Below are positions 12,262 to 23,521 of a stretch of 64,000 nucleotides of DNA, in pieces (the stretch's first letter is position 1; each line of letters starts with the position of its first letter). This DNA is from Chionis minor (Eukaryota; Chordata; Aves; Charadriiformes; Chionididae), in the NCBI GenBank assembly GCA_013398295.1, contig VZSF01001342.1, positions 1 to 64,000 on the forward strand, written 5' to 3'. Under the pieces are notes generated by a model. The model was not told where the DNA came from and searched no databases. It saw only the letters and a program-made list of their open reading frames with translations. The translations under genes and the position numbers were made by a program.

Positions 12262-12356
12262 CTTTGGAAAACAGGTTTATCAAAACACAGTATTTGCAAA
12301 ACGCGGATTCTCACGTGATGCAGCCATGCAAGCTGCCAAGAAACTTTCCCCCGGTG
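12262..12356 (+). CDS. Candidate exon (95 nt), unidentified gene
   Basis: It has a good acceptor, GCTTTATTTCAG, and a near-consensus donor, GTG|GTAAGA. The frame starting with two bases is open for 31 codons (beginning LENRFIKTQYLQ and ending LPRNFPPV) and ends in phase 0. Its entry phase matches the exit phase of 9796-9875. It contains several CpGs and a CACGTG, unlike the flanks. A second frame is also open here (through FGKQVYQNTVFAKRG), so the reading frame rests on the phase match. No downstream phase-0 exon was identified with confidence, and no family match is known to me. Confidence 0.33.
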
Positions 12357-15300
12357 GTAAGAATTTAGCTTTTTATATCTCAAGGTTAGTTGCTTCATCC
12401 TTCCTTTACATCACACAGATAATATTTCCAAAAGTCATGGTGACCCACCACAATCCAACAAACATATCACCACCAACCATCGCATTAAGTCTTTTAAGAC
12501 CCATATTGCTACAACTGCAGTCCTACTACTGCATATAGTGAACTTTCAAAAGGAAGCAACAGAGCCAGCCTTCCAATGACTGTTGTTAAGTTGAATAAAT
12601 TTAAGTGAGAGCAGCCATAGAGAGTTCCCTTAAAGGCTGAGTTACTTGTTACAATAGTGATAATGCATATGTAAATTAGCAGCCAAGCTTATAACTCCTA
12701 TTGCCATGAAACAGCAAATCTAAGACCTCATAAAAGGCCTGATAAACTTCATCATCCCAACCACAGTTCTGTAAGGTAATTTCTGTAGAAGCGGTTCCCT
12801 TTGCTACTGTAATTCTACAGTCTGCGCAGAATGTCAGACTGAAGGCCTTTCTTCCAACCTTCCAAATCTATGAACACCATGAAACACCCCAGAGTGCCAG
12901 GTAATGGGTGCTTGGGAAGGTGTCTGTGGCTGGAATTAGTCTGCATTATTTCTTAGACCATGATGCTGCATGTTTGGTGGCACCAGGTCAACTCGTGATG
13001 CCATCAAAATGTATCCAGTACCTAACTCCTTCTTTGCATCATTAGGAAACTAATATTAGTCACGACAAACAAGTGACTGCTTGTCACACTGGCTTTGCAT
13101 GAGAACTGTATACGGTGAATTAAACACAATAGAAGAAATAATCACAAGGGCATGAGTAGAGCATGTTTCTCATAATTCATACATTTAGTGTCCTAAGTGT
13201 TTCCATGAAATGCAGTTGTCCTGACGTAGAAATAAAAAAGCTTCTTTTCAACAAAACCCCTTGGCCTTCCATACTGCTGTTCTTCTCTGGAAACCACATT
13301 ACTCAATAAACCTTTCCAATAGACCAGGGTACTGACCTTTGTTCTATCTTTATTTCTTTTTTTAACAAGTTCACATAGTCATGAGTTTCTGAATAATGTC
13401 AACCCAGCTGGAAATTAAAACTGAATGTTCTTGACCCAGTGATTACTGAGTTCAGTGGCTTTTATTGGTTTTGGATTACACCCAGATCCAAGGAGCAGAA
13501 GGATCTCATTATGTGGTACACATTTTCAGAAGCTCACCTCTCGTTAAAAATTAAAACAGTAACCGAGTTTCAAAAGAGTTTAGCACCTTATCTACCGAGC
13601 TGTTTAATTAGTCTGACCAGAAGTGTCACAATGGGAGCTTCTGGGCACAGAACAGATTTGAAAACTGGCCTTTAAATTCTGATCATATATCAGTATATTC
13701 CCCTGCACATTTATTGTAATAAGTAACCTATACCATCTCTGTGCTTCTCTAAAGCAGCACATTTGTTCTCACGCTTGCTTGGAAATCAGCAAATATTGCT
13801 TCTCCCTTCAGTCACTGTAAAGAAACCAGGAGAGTACTTTGTACTCTGGTATAATATTTTAGTATCTGAGATTCATAATCCAATAGCATTTTTCGAATTT
13901 GAGTGATCCAGTGTTGTACCATTCTTTTTTTTCCATGTAGTTTTCCAATTATATACAAATGGCACTTTAAACTCTTCCAATTATAATACAGATAACACCA
14001 TTATATCTATTTTATTTTGTTGTTCCACTTGTACAAAGTATTGACCTGCATGTACGTTTAGAATGCATATGCGCACCAGGAACAAATTATTAATTTTTTT
14101 TCATTGGAAATCACAACTAGATCTCACTTCCTGGCACGAGAACACAGACCTGTTTCAGAAATAAGCTGAATCATTTAGTTCATGTAGGAAAGTAATCCAG
14201 ATATGATGCATTTGCAAAGGAAAGGAAAGTTTGGTTTCATGCTAACAGTCTGCTGGAGCTGGAAGACATGCTTTTTGTGTAATGCGTTAGATAGGATTTA
14301 ATCACTGAAAACATGTTAACTGATGTCAAAATTGTTCAAAATCTGGAAAGTATGAAGTAGACTGTCATTTATCAAGAAAAGAGGCTCATCCGACTGCAAA
14401 ATGCCAGTAATTCCCAATGAATCCAGACAACCTCTGAAAGAGAACAGTGACAGAGGTGGTACAGAATCACCAGGAAAACTTAAATGTAAGAGTGAACTCT
14501 AATACCTGCGTGCAGACCTCCTAGTGAGCAGCAGTGTGAGCAGATCATCAGGGTAGAAACACTAGAGGCTACAAACAGTGGAATCTACATCTTAAGACAA
14601 AACGGTTCACAGGGCTAGAGAGGTTAAAGGACTTTAGTTTCTACGGGCAAAAATGCATAAGAAAGTGGTATGACAAATACCATGTTTAGCCATCTTTTGC
14701 TTACTAAATTGATGAGTCACACTTCCTCAACTCAGGCTTCAAAATAAGACCAGAATAAAATTAACATGCACAAAAAGCAATCCACAGCTGAACTCCTTCT
14801 TGGCTCTGCCTTGACACCCTGGAAGGATGTGTTGTATCAATTAATGTACCAGTTTGCAAAAAAAAAAGCAAAAGGCTGTTTTTCTGTTAAGACCTTGCAG
14901 ACGTAGACAGATGTTCATGCATCGAAAGTAATTTCACTGATGGTTTACATTTGCTGCCAAAGTTATATTCCATTACAGTTAAATTTTTATTCATTGATTT
15001 TTTTCCCATTCATGATTATTTTCCTGTAGCATTTTTGCTTTAGTTTGCATCAGCAGAAAACCCTGAACAATTTTTGCACATCTAATAAATCTAAAATCTG
15101 ATATTGCTGGCATTAACTGCATTTTCTGGCTTCATAAAAATAGCAACAATTCGTCTCTATTAGAAAGGTATTTCATTTCTGTTTTGCATATAGACAATAT
15201 TATTAAAAAAAAGAATGTTATCAAAACATAATTTGCTTAACTTTCTATCACTATGGAAATAGCTTAATACAGAATCAAGTATTTCAGGACTAACATAATA

Positions 15301-16483
15301 TTTACATAAACCAAGCTTTTTCCAGAATGAATGCATTCATACAGAGAATTTTTGATAAATGTCCTTCAGTATGAAATTTAATCATTTGAGTTGCAGATTT
15401 TTAAATCTTAAATTCAGCAAAGATATCAGGCTGATATTTTTTAATAGAAAATGCAAATGCTTATCTGAGAGGCTGCTTTGAAAAGCAAAACCAGACTGAG
15501 TTTCCGGCTCCTATTCGACACTGTTCAACAGAAGCATGTGCTTAATCTCAGAAAATAACTATGCAGCTTGTTTTTGTCCTGTAGTCTATGTCTTGAGCCT
15601 TAGAAGAAGACAGAGGTGCTCATTGTTAACATGTGCTTCTGAAAGTAAAATCAGACACAGAAATATTTTATCTATTGATCAGCAGTAATCTAGAACTGCT
15701 ATTGTTCCAAGTTACAGACTATCATTTAAAGAGGGCAGGACTCCCTGTGCACATGATGCATCACTCCACGCTTCCACATACGCCATGCCCAGGATCCTGC
15801 CCATAGTAAAGGCCACGTTTCCTGGAAAGTCTCACGGGCAGAAGCATCCACATGAGCAGAGGAGAAGGGCGTCATCTCTTCACAAGTAGCTCATCAATAT
15901 CTACAGAAGTTGTTTTATTTTCATAACTGTAGTGCCTGGAGTTCCTCTTCTGTGGACCTGAAGAGCATTCCTATACCTATACACAGTATTTGTTGCAGCG
16001 TAGCAATGATTTTCAGGTTAGTAAGTTTGATTGGCTAAGAGTACAACTAAAACACATAGTCCAGATGATGAAGGTCTGAAAAGTTGGTTGATCCCCTTCA
16101 CAAAATCAGTAGCTATTACCTCTTAGTCAAGTTGTTGCTTTAGTGCTTACTTATGCCTCGTCTGTTTCCTGGACTCTACAGTCAAAAAGGAACAGCAAGC
16201 TAGAAATGTATAAACCACTTAGGTACTGCCACAAAACCAACAGTTTTCTCAAACACACTAAAAAGACAATCCTAATCTAGCCATAGTTAGTTTACCTAAG
16301 CCTCTGGCTCAGATATGCTGCAGGAGGACAATACTCCTTAGTTTCACAAACGGTATGTATTCCCCAAACAATGACATACTCCCAGGATTCCTCTTCTAAC
16401 ACAGGATTTATGTACAGTCTCAAAAATTCTTCCTTGTCAGCCCAAGTTGTGACATACCAATAAACACAGGAACATACAAAACA
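12357..16483. other. AT-rich single-copy sequence, no gene recognised
   Basis: Several acceptor-like sites were read for a phase-0 continuation of the 12262-12356 exon. Those near 13819, 15030 and 15585 soon reach stops or lack donors. One near 16191 is open for 32 codons with a possible donor at CTTAG|GTACTG, but it is no better than chance. No mobile element is seen. Confidence 0.55.
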
Positions 16484-16570
16484 GTCATAGAATAGAAACA
16501 TAGAATAGTTTGGGTAGGAAGTGACCTTCAAAGGTCATCTAGTCCAACCCCCAACCTTCCAGGCTCTAAA
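16484..16570 (-). mobile_element. CR1 LINE 3'-end fragment, minus strand
   Basis: Read on the minus strand, this ends with the typical CR1 3' segment. On the plus strand it appears as CATAGAATAG repeats, then TTTGGGTAGGAAGTGACC and TCATCTAGTCCAACCCCC. It is short and diverged and is followed by unrelated sequence, so it is a separate, older, heavily 5'-truncated insertion, opposite in orientation to the large CR1 that starts about 430 bp to the right. Confidence 0.75.
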
Positions 16571-16999
16571 ACTTCTCATACAAAGCAAGATTTCCTAAAA
16601 CAAATAAGTTAAATGGAAGCATACTGTCAAAGCAGCAAACTCATAATTTGCAAACACATCTCCTCATACACCACAGTAAAAGCAACCCACACAAAATCAT
16701 TGAATTATAGATCTTACACATGCATCCCACAATTGAATTCTTTTTCCTTGCGTTACATACCCTTACGGAAACTCTCTATAAATAAAATCAAACAATCCTT
16801 AAGCAACATAATGAGTTCTCACAAACACAATCACAGCAAGCAAACTCTCCTACCCTCAAAAAAGCAACCAAGCCACCTCCAGTCTCTCAGTGCTGATCCT
16901 CAGGAGAAACCCACAGAATACAGAAGTTTGTCTTCTTGAGACAGTCTCTCCAACTGAGTTTCATTAGACTGTGAAAAACATTCTTCTATAGCCCATTAT
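16571..16999. other. AC-rich spacer between two CR1 insertions
   Basis: About 430 bp with no clear family match. The plus-strand open frame at 16613-16939 (108 codons) is rich in Ser, Lys and Thr because the sequence is A- and C-rich and short of stops on this strand. It has no recognisable domain and is not called as a gene. Confidence 0.5.
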
Positions 17000-17003
17000 T
17001 AAG

Positions 17004-17473
17004 GGCATTAAAGCCCTAAGAGAACTGAATCTGGCCAAGGACATCAAAGACAATAAGAAAAAATTCTATAGCTACGTCAGGGAAAAAGGTAGGACTTGGG
17101 AGGCTGTGGGCCCTCTCCGGAAGGAAACGGGTGACCTGGCCACCCAGGATATGGATAAGGCTGAGGTACTGAATGACTTTTTTGCCTCAGTCTTCACTGG
17201 CAAGGGTTCTAATTCCACTGTCCAAGTCACAGTAGGTAAAACCAGGGGCTCTGAGAATGGAGAACTGCCCACAGTAGGAGAAGATCAGGTTCAAGACCAC
17301 CTGAACAACCTGAAAGTGCACAAGTCCATGGGACCTGATGAAATTCATCCCCGGGTCCTGAAGGAGCTGGCGGACCAAGTTGCGAAGCCACTTTCCATCA
17401 TATTTGAGAAATCGTGGCAGTCTGGTGAAATTCCTGTGGATTGGAAAAAGGGGAACATAACCCCGATATTCAA
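17004..17473 (+). pseudogene. CR1 ORF2 fragment: linker and start of the reverse transcriptase domain
   Basis: The frame is open from about 17004 to the gap edge, roughly 156 codons. Recognisable CR1 pol landmarks in order are [19 protein letters not shown], then [17 protein letters not shown], then [20 protein letters not shown], then [17 protein letters not shown] at the gap. These belong to the segment just before and at the start of the reverse transcriptase fingers. The upstream endonuclease is absent because the element is 5'-truncated, and the catalytic YADD-type motif would fall in the gap. The product is a fragment and not a functional gene. Confidence 0.9.
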
Positions 17474-18107
17474 NNNNNNNNNNNNNNNNNNNNNNNNNNN
17501 NNNNNNNNNNNNNNNNNNNNNNNNNNNNNNNNNNNNNNNNNNNNNNNNNNNNNNNNNNNNNNNNNNNNNNNNNNNNNNNNNNNNNNNNNNNNNNNNNNNN
17601 NNNNNNNNNNNNNNNNNNNNNNNNNNNNNNNNNNNNNNNNNNNNNNNNNNNNNNNNNNNNNNNNNNNNNNNNNNNNNNNNNNNNNNNNNNNNNNNNNNNN
17701 NNNNNNNNNNNNNNNNNNNNNNNNNNNNNNNNNNNNNNNNNNNNNNNNNNNNNNNNNNNNNNNNNNNNNNNNNNNNNNNNNNNNNNNNNNNNNNNNNNNN
17801 NNNNNNNNNNNNNNNNNNNNNNNNNNNNNNNNNNNNNNNNNNNNNNNNNNNNNNNNNNNNNNNNNNNNNNNNNNNNNNNNNNNNNNNNNNNNNNNNNNNN
17901 NNNNNNNNNNNNNNNNNNNNNNNNNNNNNNNNNNNNNNNNNNNNNNNNNNNNNNNNNNNNNNNNNNNNNNNNNNNNNNNNNNNNNNNNNNNNNNNNNNNN
18001 NNNNNNNNNNNNNNNNNNNNNNNNNNNNNNNNNNNNNNNNNNNNNNNNNNNNNNNNNNNNNNNNNNNNNNNNNNNNNNNNNNNNNNNNNNNNNNNNNNNN
18101 NNNNNNN
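17474..18107. other. Assembly gap (634 Ns) inside the CR1
   Basis: A run of 634 Ns replaces the reverse transcriptase core of the CR1. The left part is read in the frame of position 17106 and the right part in a different frame relative to window coordinates. Either the gap length is not exact or the hidden part has a frameshift. Gaps here are typical of reads that cannot be uniquely placed in a repeat. Open frames drawn across the Ns are artefacts. Confidence 0.99.
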
Positions 18108-18109
18108 GA

Positions 18110-18448
18110 GGGATGGAGCACCTCTCCTATGAGGACAGGCTGAGAGAGCTGGGGCTGTTCAGCCTGGAGAAGAGAAGGCTCCGGGGAGACCTGATAGCAG
18201 CCTTTCAGTATCTGAAGGGAGCCTACAGGAGAGCTGGAGAGGGACTCTTTGTCAGGAAGTCTAGTGCTAGGACAAGGGGTAATGGTTTTAAATTGGAAGA
18301 GGGGAGATTTAGATTAGCTATTAGGAAGAAGTTCTTTACTGTGAGGGTGGTGAGGCACTGGAACAGGTTACCCAGAGAAGTTGTGGAGGCCCCATCCCTG
18401 GAAGTGTTTAAGGCCAGGCTGGATGGGGCTTTGAGCAACCTGCTCTAG
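18110..18448 (+). pseudogene. CR1 ORF2 C-terminal fragment with native stop
   Basis: About 112 codons from the gap edge to TAG at 18446-18448. In order it shows [20 protein letters not shown], a [20 protein letters not shown] segment, [20 protein letters not shown], and [19 protein letters not shown]. This is the conserved tail of avian CR1 ORF2, downstream of the polymerase core, and the end DGALSNLL is the native terminus. There are no internal stops or frameshifts. It continues the ORF2 begun at 17004. Confidence 0.92.
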
Positions 18449-18540
18449 TGAGAGGTGTCCCTGCCCATGGCAGGGGGGTTGGAACTTGATGATCTTTAAG
18501 GTCCCTTCCAACTCTAACCATTCTATGATTCTATGATTAT

Positions 18541-19140
18541 GGTTTTCCTGAAACTTTTGTATAACTAATCTCGTATTGTTCCAAAGATGCTGTTCCCATC
18601 TCTGCTCCAGAGGCTCTCTTAACCTGTGATTTTTCTTTTTCTCCTTTTACTGATTTTAAAATGTATTTGCAACTATTGTCAAACTTCTATAAGCTTGAAG
18701 TTTGCTTTGTCTATGTTAGGTCTTCTTGGGTGGCTAAAAAACTTTTGATTGCTCTTTTTTCCAATAAAAAATATTACCTTTACCTTGTCTCCCTAATAGT
18801 TTCCCTTCTACTTCATATAACTAATTATTGTCCCTCACTATTTGCAACATAACTTCCTATGCTTTGGCATAATTTCCCTGTGTAGAGTGACTTTAGAGGG
18901 ACTCTCCAGAAGCAGGACTTTAACGCTTTGTTGTTGCAGGCTCCACAAGAGGTCACTCGCAATATCTGTCTGTAATAGCATTTTCAGTTAATCCATTAAT
19001 GACTGGACATGATTAATTTTTTTAGCACAGACCAATGATAATCTGATTCAATTTAAGACCCACATTTCACCAAGTAAAGAAGCACTTTTTCTGCTGACTT
19101 GTTGGAGGGAGTCTACAGAAGTGAATTCTTTAAGTGGTAC
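18541..19140. other. AT-rich sequence, no gene recognised
   Basis: Unique-looking AT-rich DNA after the CR1 tail. A 63-codon plus-strand frame at 18661-18852 is hydrophobic and T-rich and reads as random sequence. Confidence 0.6.
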
Positions 19141-19359
19141 CATAATCCTGTAAATCGGCAGACAAGCTTGAATGGCTAGCAACATTAACTGTAACAAACA
19201 CATTAAATCTTGTACAGTTCAGGCAATCTGGAGTTTGATAAACTTGTGGAAATTCATATGTGACATTAAATGTACTGTCCATGCCCGTAAAGAAAAACTG
19301 ATCTAAGAGTTCACCATTGACTGTATGAACACTATAATCACAGGCCAATGAATTTACTC
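19141..19359 (-). CDS. Candidate 219-nt phase 1-1 exon, minus strand, extracellular-like
   Basis: On the minus strand an acceptor (TTCTTCTCAAATAAG then GTGCAG) precedes position 19359 and a weak donor, TATG|GTACCA, follows 19141. The segment is open for 72 full codons and both ends are phase 1, a pattern common in exons of secreted or cell-surface domains. The peptide has two N-glycosylation sequons (NVT and NCT), three cysteines and alternating hydrophobic stretches (through DSTFNVTYEFPQVYQ and RFNVFVTVNV). I do not recognise the family. Frames of this length occur by chance several times in the window, so this is a lead rather than a gene call. Confidence 0.22.
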
Positions 19360-21362
19360 CTGCACTTATCTTATTTGAGAAGAAGTAAGAACTCACAAAG
19401 CCTTACACCTTACATCCTCTGGGGAAGTCAGATTTATCTTCTATTTGGACACAAGATGGCAGAACGTCCCAATGGAACTAGCACAGCTCTCTGAATTTAA
19501 AGGTCTGTCATCCACCCCTGCAATGACTCATGGGAATGTGAGTGTCTTTTGGTGACTTACTGTGAAATCAGATTTTTGCTGCCACATCTGAGCATCTAAG
19601 CTAAAGCAAATTGTATGATAAGCTAATTTCTTACCTACTCACCCATTCTGACCTGATACCAGAGTTTCTTCTATCAACCCAACCAGCTGACAATTTAGAT
19701 GGATAAAACACATCAGGAAAAGAGGGATTTTTCTTGTGTCTAACATTGTCTTTTTTTTTTCCCCCCCAAAAAATGGTTCAATCCACCTCTTAGGTTTTTT
19801 AATAGAAGTCCCTTATTTCATTTAATTGAATCATACAATACAATTTCTTTGGTTGCAATGATACACATATTCTTTGAGGCTGCAAAAGATGGGATCCAGG
19901 TGATCAAGATTTTATTCCTAATGACCTGCTAATAGGAGTGGCATTTGTTCTCAGTGAGCAATTTGCTCTCTTAGAAACACCACTTTGTGAAACAGCTGAA
20001 GGCTTACTAATGTAGAAACGTTGTGAGAATGAAATATCAGCCAAAGTATGTTCAACAAAAGAGGTTGAATGATTTGCTCTATGAAAATCACATGATGACA
20101 GTAATTTTACTTTAAGATTAGCAAATTGGCTCCATTCTCTTAAACTTTTAATACTCATTATTTTACAAGTATCATATTCTAACCCAATATATTTTAATAT
20201 TAATTATTTTTATTCTGGAAGATACTTTCCAAAAAGCCTAAGATACCCCTGATTATTTTGCAAACTTAGCTTGAGGCATCATCGGGGTAAAGAGTTACAG
20301 ATCACACGACATCACAGACCCTTTTCAAGCAGAGGATGCAAAACTGATTACCAGAAGGAAAAATATATTGCATAGGCAAATTTCCAAGATCATGTTCATT
20401 AAATTCATCACTGAGACAATTTTTTTGTCAGAGTTGAATGAGATCAAAATAAAATTTTTAATTAAAATTTATCAGATATTTCAAGCTAAAAAAAAAATAC
20501 AGTGATACTCTAAGACAAAAATCTATTAATGGGTACAAGAATGATACAGAAGACTATATTTCTTCTTGATTCTTAAATTGGAATTGTCTACATAAAACCA
20601 GTAATATGTACAGCCTATTTTTACCAGGGAGCATAAACATTGCAAGGAACTAATTACATAGAAGACCAAAAAAAGAAAATAGTCTTATACCATATATACA
20701 TTTTTAATACTAATCAATGGAAACACTTCACCACTCTTAAGAATTTAAAAGATGACTCACTCATCAATATTTATCTGATGTTAGACCAGACAAAGAATGT
20801 CATTCACTGTGACAAAGCAATTTAGACAAAAGGTTGAACATTCCCTTTACCAACCTGCATTTTCTTGTTCCTTACTTTTAAGTTAGCTTGTTGTTATAGC
20901 TACCAAAGTTTAAAAAAGTATCCTTCTTTGTTTTAATCTGGTCCATGAGAGCAGGGTACCAATAGATAATGACAACATGAATGTGAGAAACCATTGTGTA
21001 ATTCAGACTTCTTTTTTTTTGTGACCTTGGTACTGAGACTAGGAAATTGGAATGCTAATTCAGTCCCTCCTAGAATCCTTTCAACAAGGTGTGTGCATTA
21101 GCTGCGCTAATCTCTTCCTTGTTTGCTTCAAGAGGATTTCATCACATTAAGAAATAGTTGGCTGTTTCTGACTGTGAATGACAGTATCTTAGTGATCACC
21201 TCCTCCTGGTCAGCGGCAAGAACCAAACTCAGAAACTAAACAAACAAAAAATGTTATACATTTGTTTCCTTCTAAAAAGTTCAATAACTAGGTTCAATTC
21301 AGCAGTGCAAATGGCTAGTTTACACGCATTTCATTATTCCCTAACCTTCTGCTAGCCTGAGG
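19360..21362. other. AT-rich sequence, no gene recognised
   Basis: No mobile element or convincing coding signal is seen. Minus-strand frame 19904-20158 and plus-strand frame 20640-20825 are short and low-information. Short T and C runs occur near 19750-19767. Confidence 0.6.
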
Positions 21363-21497
21363 TTCTCTTTCTTTTTTCTTTTTCCTTTTTTCTTTTTTTT
21401 CCTTTTTTCTTTTTTCTTTTTTCTTCTTTCTTTTTTTCTCCTCTTTATTTTTCTTTTTTTTTCTTTCTTTTTTTTCCTTTTTTCTCTTTTTTTTTTT
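21363..21497. repeat. T/C-rich polypyrimidine tract, 135 nt with one interruption
   Basis: Every base from 21363 to 21446 is T or C, a single A sits at 21447, and 21448-21497 is again all T or C. The units are irregular TTTTTTC and TTTC blocks, more T-rich than the tract at 31.0 kb. Such homopurine-homopyrimidine DNA can form intramolecular triplexes. Lysine-rich minus-strand frames over this tract (21315-21634) are translation artefacts. Confidence 0.97.
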
Positions 21498-22987
21498 GGG
21501 TGAGAAAAACATTTTAACCCAAAAATTTTAATTACAACATTAAGCACAATCTGAGTTAGCTCTGCAGAAAAGGTTCCTCTGCAAAGCTTCAAACCCATAG
21601 CTGTTTCATCTAGGAACAGGATTTTCTGGCACAAAGAAGGAAGCGGTTCTGTGGCTCTCCAGGAGCAATCACATCCAAACTAATATTAATAAAATTAAGG
21701 CCATTACAAGATTAAATTAAGTAAGTGTTTTTTTCTGTTTTCCTTGGTATGACTGCATTTGACAGCAGACTTTCATCACGATTTCTCTGGCATACAGATC
21801 TGTGCAGAAACATATTCAAAGAATAAATACAGATGAAATAGCCTAGGTAGAGATTTTTAATACTTTATACAGACCAAGTTATAGTTGCTTTAGAAGTTAA
21901 TTCCCATCATATATCCAGTACATTCTATGGAAAACGAACTATTTATGTGATTTAAATTATTTTAGCTACAGTAAAAAAAAAAACAATGAATCTGGGAAAC
22001 TCCATATCAACAAAGAGATAATATATAGAATTGACGTATTAAAATATATCTAACTTATTGGCCAGAGTTTATACTAATCAGATTTTTTCACTTGGAAGTA
22101 AAAAAAAAAGTAAAAATTGATAATTGCATTATTTTAGAATCCTGGGCCTATAAAGGAAAAGGCGTGGTGAATAGAGAAGTGCATTATTTTATTGGTGGAT
22201 TTAAGACACAAATAAGAACCTAAAGTGAGTTTCCTTTCTCATAAAGCTCATTTCATGAACTCCACAGTGCAGCCCATGTGACAGCAAACTTCAGAAGTGG
22301 AATGTGTGATCCTCCAGAAAGGCAGCCATGTTGACTGTACAACTGGTGAGCATGATAGAAAATAGGTCTAAATCACATACTACTTGTGCAGAGGTTCATA
22401 TACTAGGACTTATACTTCAAATTAACTGCAGAATGGCTGGATATACACTTCTTCACTGTCCAAGCAAAATAAATCTTGAAGGCAGCACAAATGCGATTAC
22501 CCTGACATAGTATTTCTCTGAGAAATCTCTGTACTCCTTAAATGGTATATGGAATATACAATTTGTATGCCATCTGGAATACTAATATTTCTCAGAAAAT
22601 CTAAAACCTTGCCTCTCTGCTACTGAGATATTTCATGTCAAGCAGCATTTGCTTTGTCTTTCTGATCCATGTATTTTCACTTTCAGTTATGCCAGGTTTT
22701 GCAATTGCCTAGTAGTTCCCACAGAGGGTTTTCTGTCAGAAACACAGGATAAATGAAAACATGGCCTTCTATTAAAGTACCTTCATAAATCAAGGAGACA
22801 AAATAAATCTCATTGTACTAATAAATAAATAAATAAAGCCCATCCTGTAAAAGATAATAAATAAATTCGCTGTAACATTACATACAAGACTGCCTAGAGA
22901 AATTCCATTGCAAGAGTTCAACATAAAGGACATAAAGAATGAGCTTTTTATTAGAAGGTTTCTACAATACTTCTTGAATGAAAACAT
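21498..22987. other. AT-rich sequence with a short (AAAT)n run
   Basis: No gene is recognised. A short run of about five AAAT-type units lies near 22821-22838, about 150 bp upstream of the next CR1. The 22328-22510 plus-strand frame is short and unremarkable. Confidence 0.6.
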
Positions 22988-23521
22988 GCACCTGGAGTAC
23001 TGCATCCAGCTCTGGGACCCCCAACATAAGAAGGACATGGACCTGTTTCGGAGAGAGTCCAGAGGAGGGCCACAAAGTTGATCAGAGGATTGGAGCACCT
23101 CTCCTTTGAAGACAGGCTGAGAGAGTTGGGGTTGTTCAGCCTGGTGATGAGAAGGTTCTGGGGAGACCTTACATCAGCCTTCCAGTTTCTGGAAGGGGCC
23201 TACAAGAAAGCTGGAGAGGGACTTTTTACAAAGGCATGTAGTGATAAAACGAGGGGTAATAGCTTCAAACTGGAAAAGGGGAAGTTTAGATTAGATATCA
23301 GGAAGAAATTTTTCACCATGACAGTAGTGAGGCACTGGAACAGGTTGCCCAGGGAAGCTGTGGATGCCCCATCCCTGGAAACGTTCAAGGCCAGGTTGGA
23401 TGAGGCTTTGAGGAACCTGATCTAGTGGGAGGTGTCCCTGCCCATGGCAGGGGAGTTGGAACTAGATGATCTTTAAGGTCCCTTCCAACCTAAACCATTC
23501 TATGATTCTACAATTCTATGA
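22988..23521 (+). mobile_element. CR1 LINE fragment, plus strand, 3' end intact
   Basis: It begins within the ORF2 C-terminal part (HLEYCIQLW) and runs through the ORF2 stop at 23423-23425, the CCCATGGCAGG segment and a tail ending ATTCTATGAGC. Near 23050 the text GACCTGTTTCGGAGAGAGTCC has an extra base compared with the copy near 35995, shifting the frame. After that point it is open for 115 codons (23078-23425, including [19 protein letters not shown]). It is 5'-truncated and not functional. Confidence 0.95.

Larger units (their letters stand above)
17000..18540 (+). mobile_element. CR1 LINE, 5'-truncated, with reverse transcriptase ORF2 and intact 3' tail
   Basis: This is the largest CR1 in the window. 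It starts in ORF2 upstream of the reverse transcriptase core and continues through an assembly gap (17474-18107). It resumes in the ORF2 C-terminus, passes the stop at 18446-18448 and the 3' segment with CCCATGGCAGG, and ends in ATTCTATG-type repeats at about 18540. Neither sequenced portion of ORF2 has an internal stop, which suggests a fairly young copy. The exact 5' boundary is uncertain by some tens of bases. CR1 elements usually insert 5'-truncated and without target duplications, as here. Confidence 0.95.

Noticed and set aside
16191..16231. Possible phase-0 continuation exon after 12262-12356
   Set aside because: The segment is only 41 nt to the first donor, the frame is uninformative, and nothing confirms the join.
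17106..18448. Frames of 258-345 codons spanning the Ns
   Set aside because: They cross 634 unknown bases. Only the flanking CR1 ORF2 fragments are real sequence.
21315..21634. Lysine/arginine/glutamate-rich minus-strand frames of 65 and 97 codons
   Set aside because: They are translations of the polypyrimidine tract at 21363-21497 read on the purine strand, with no independent coding evidence.
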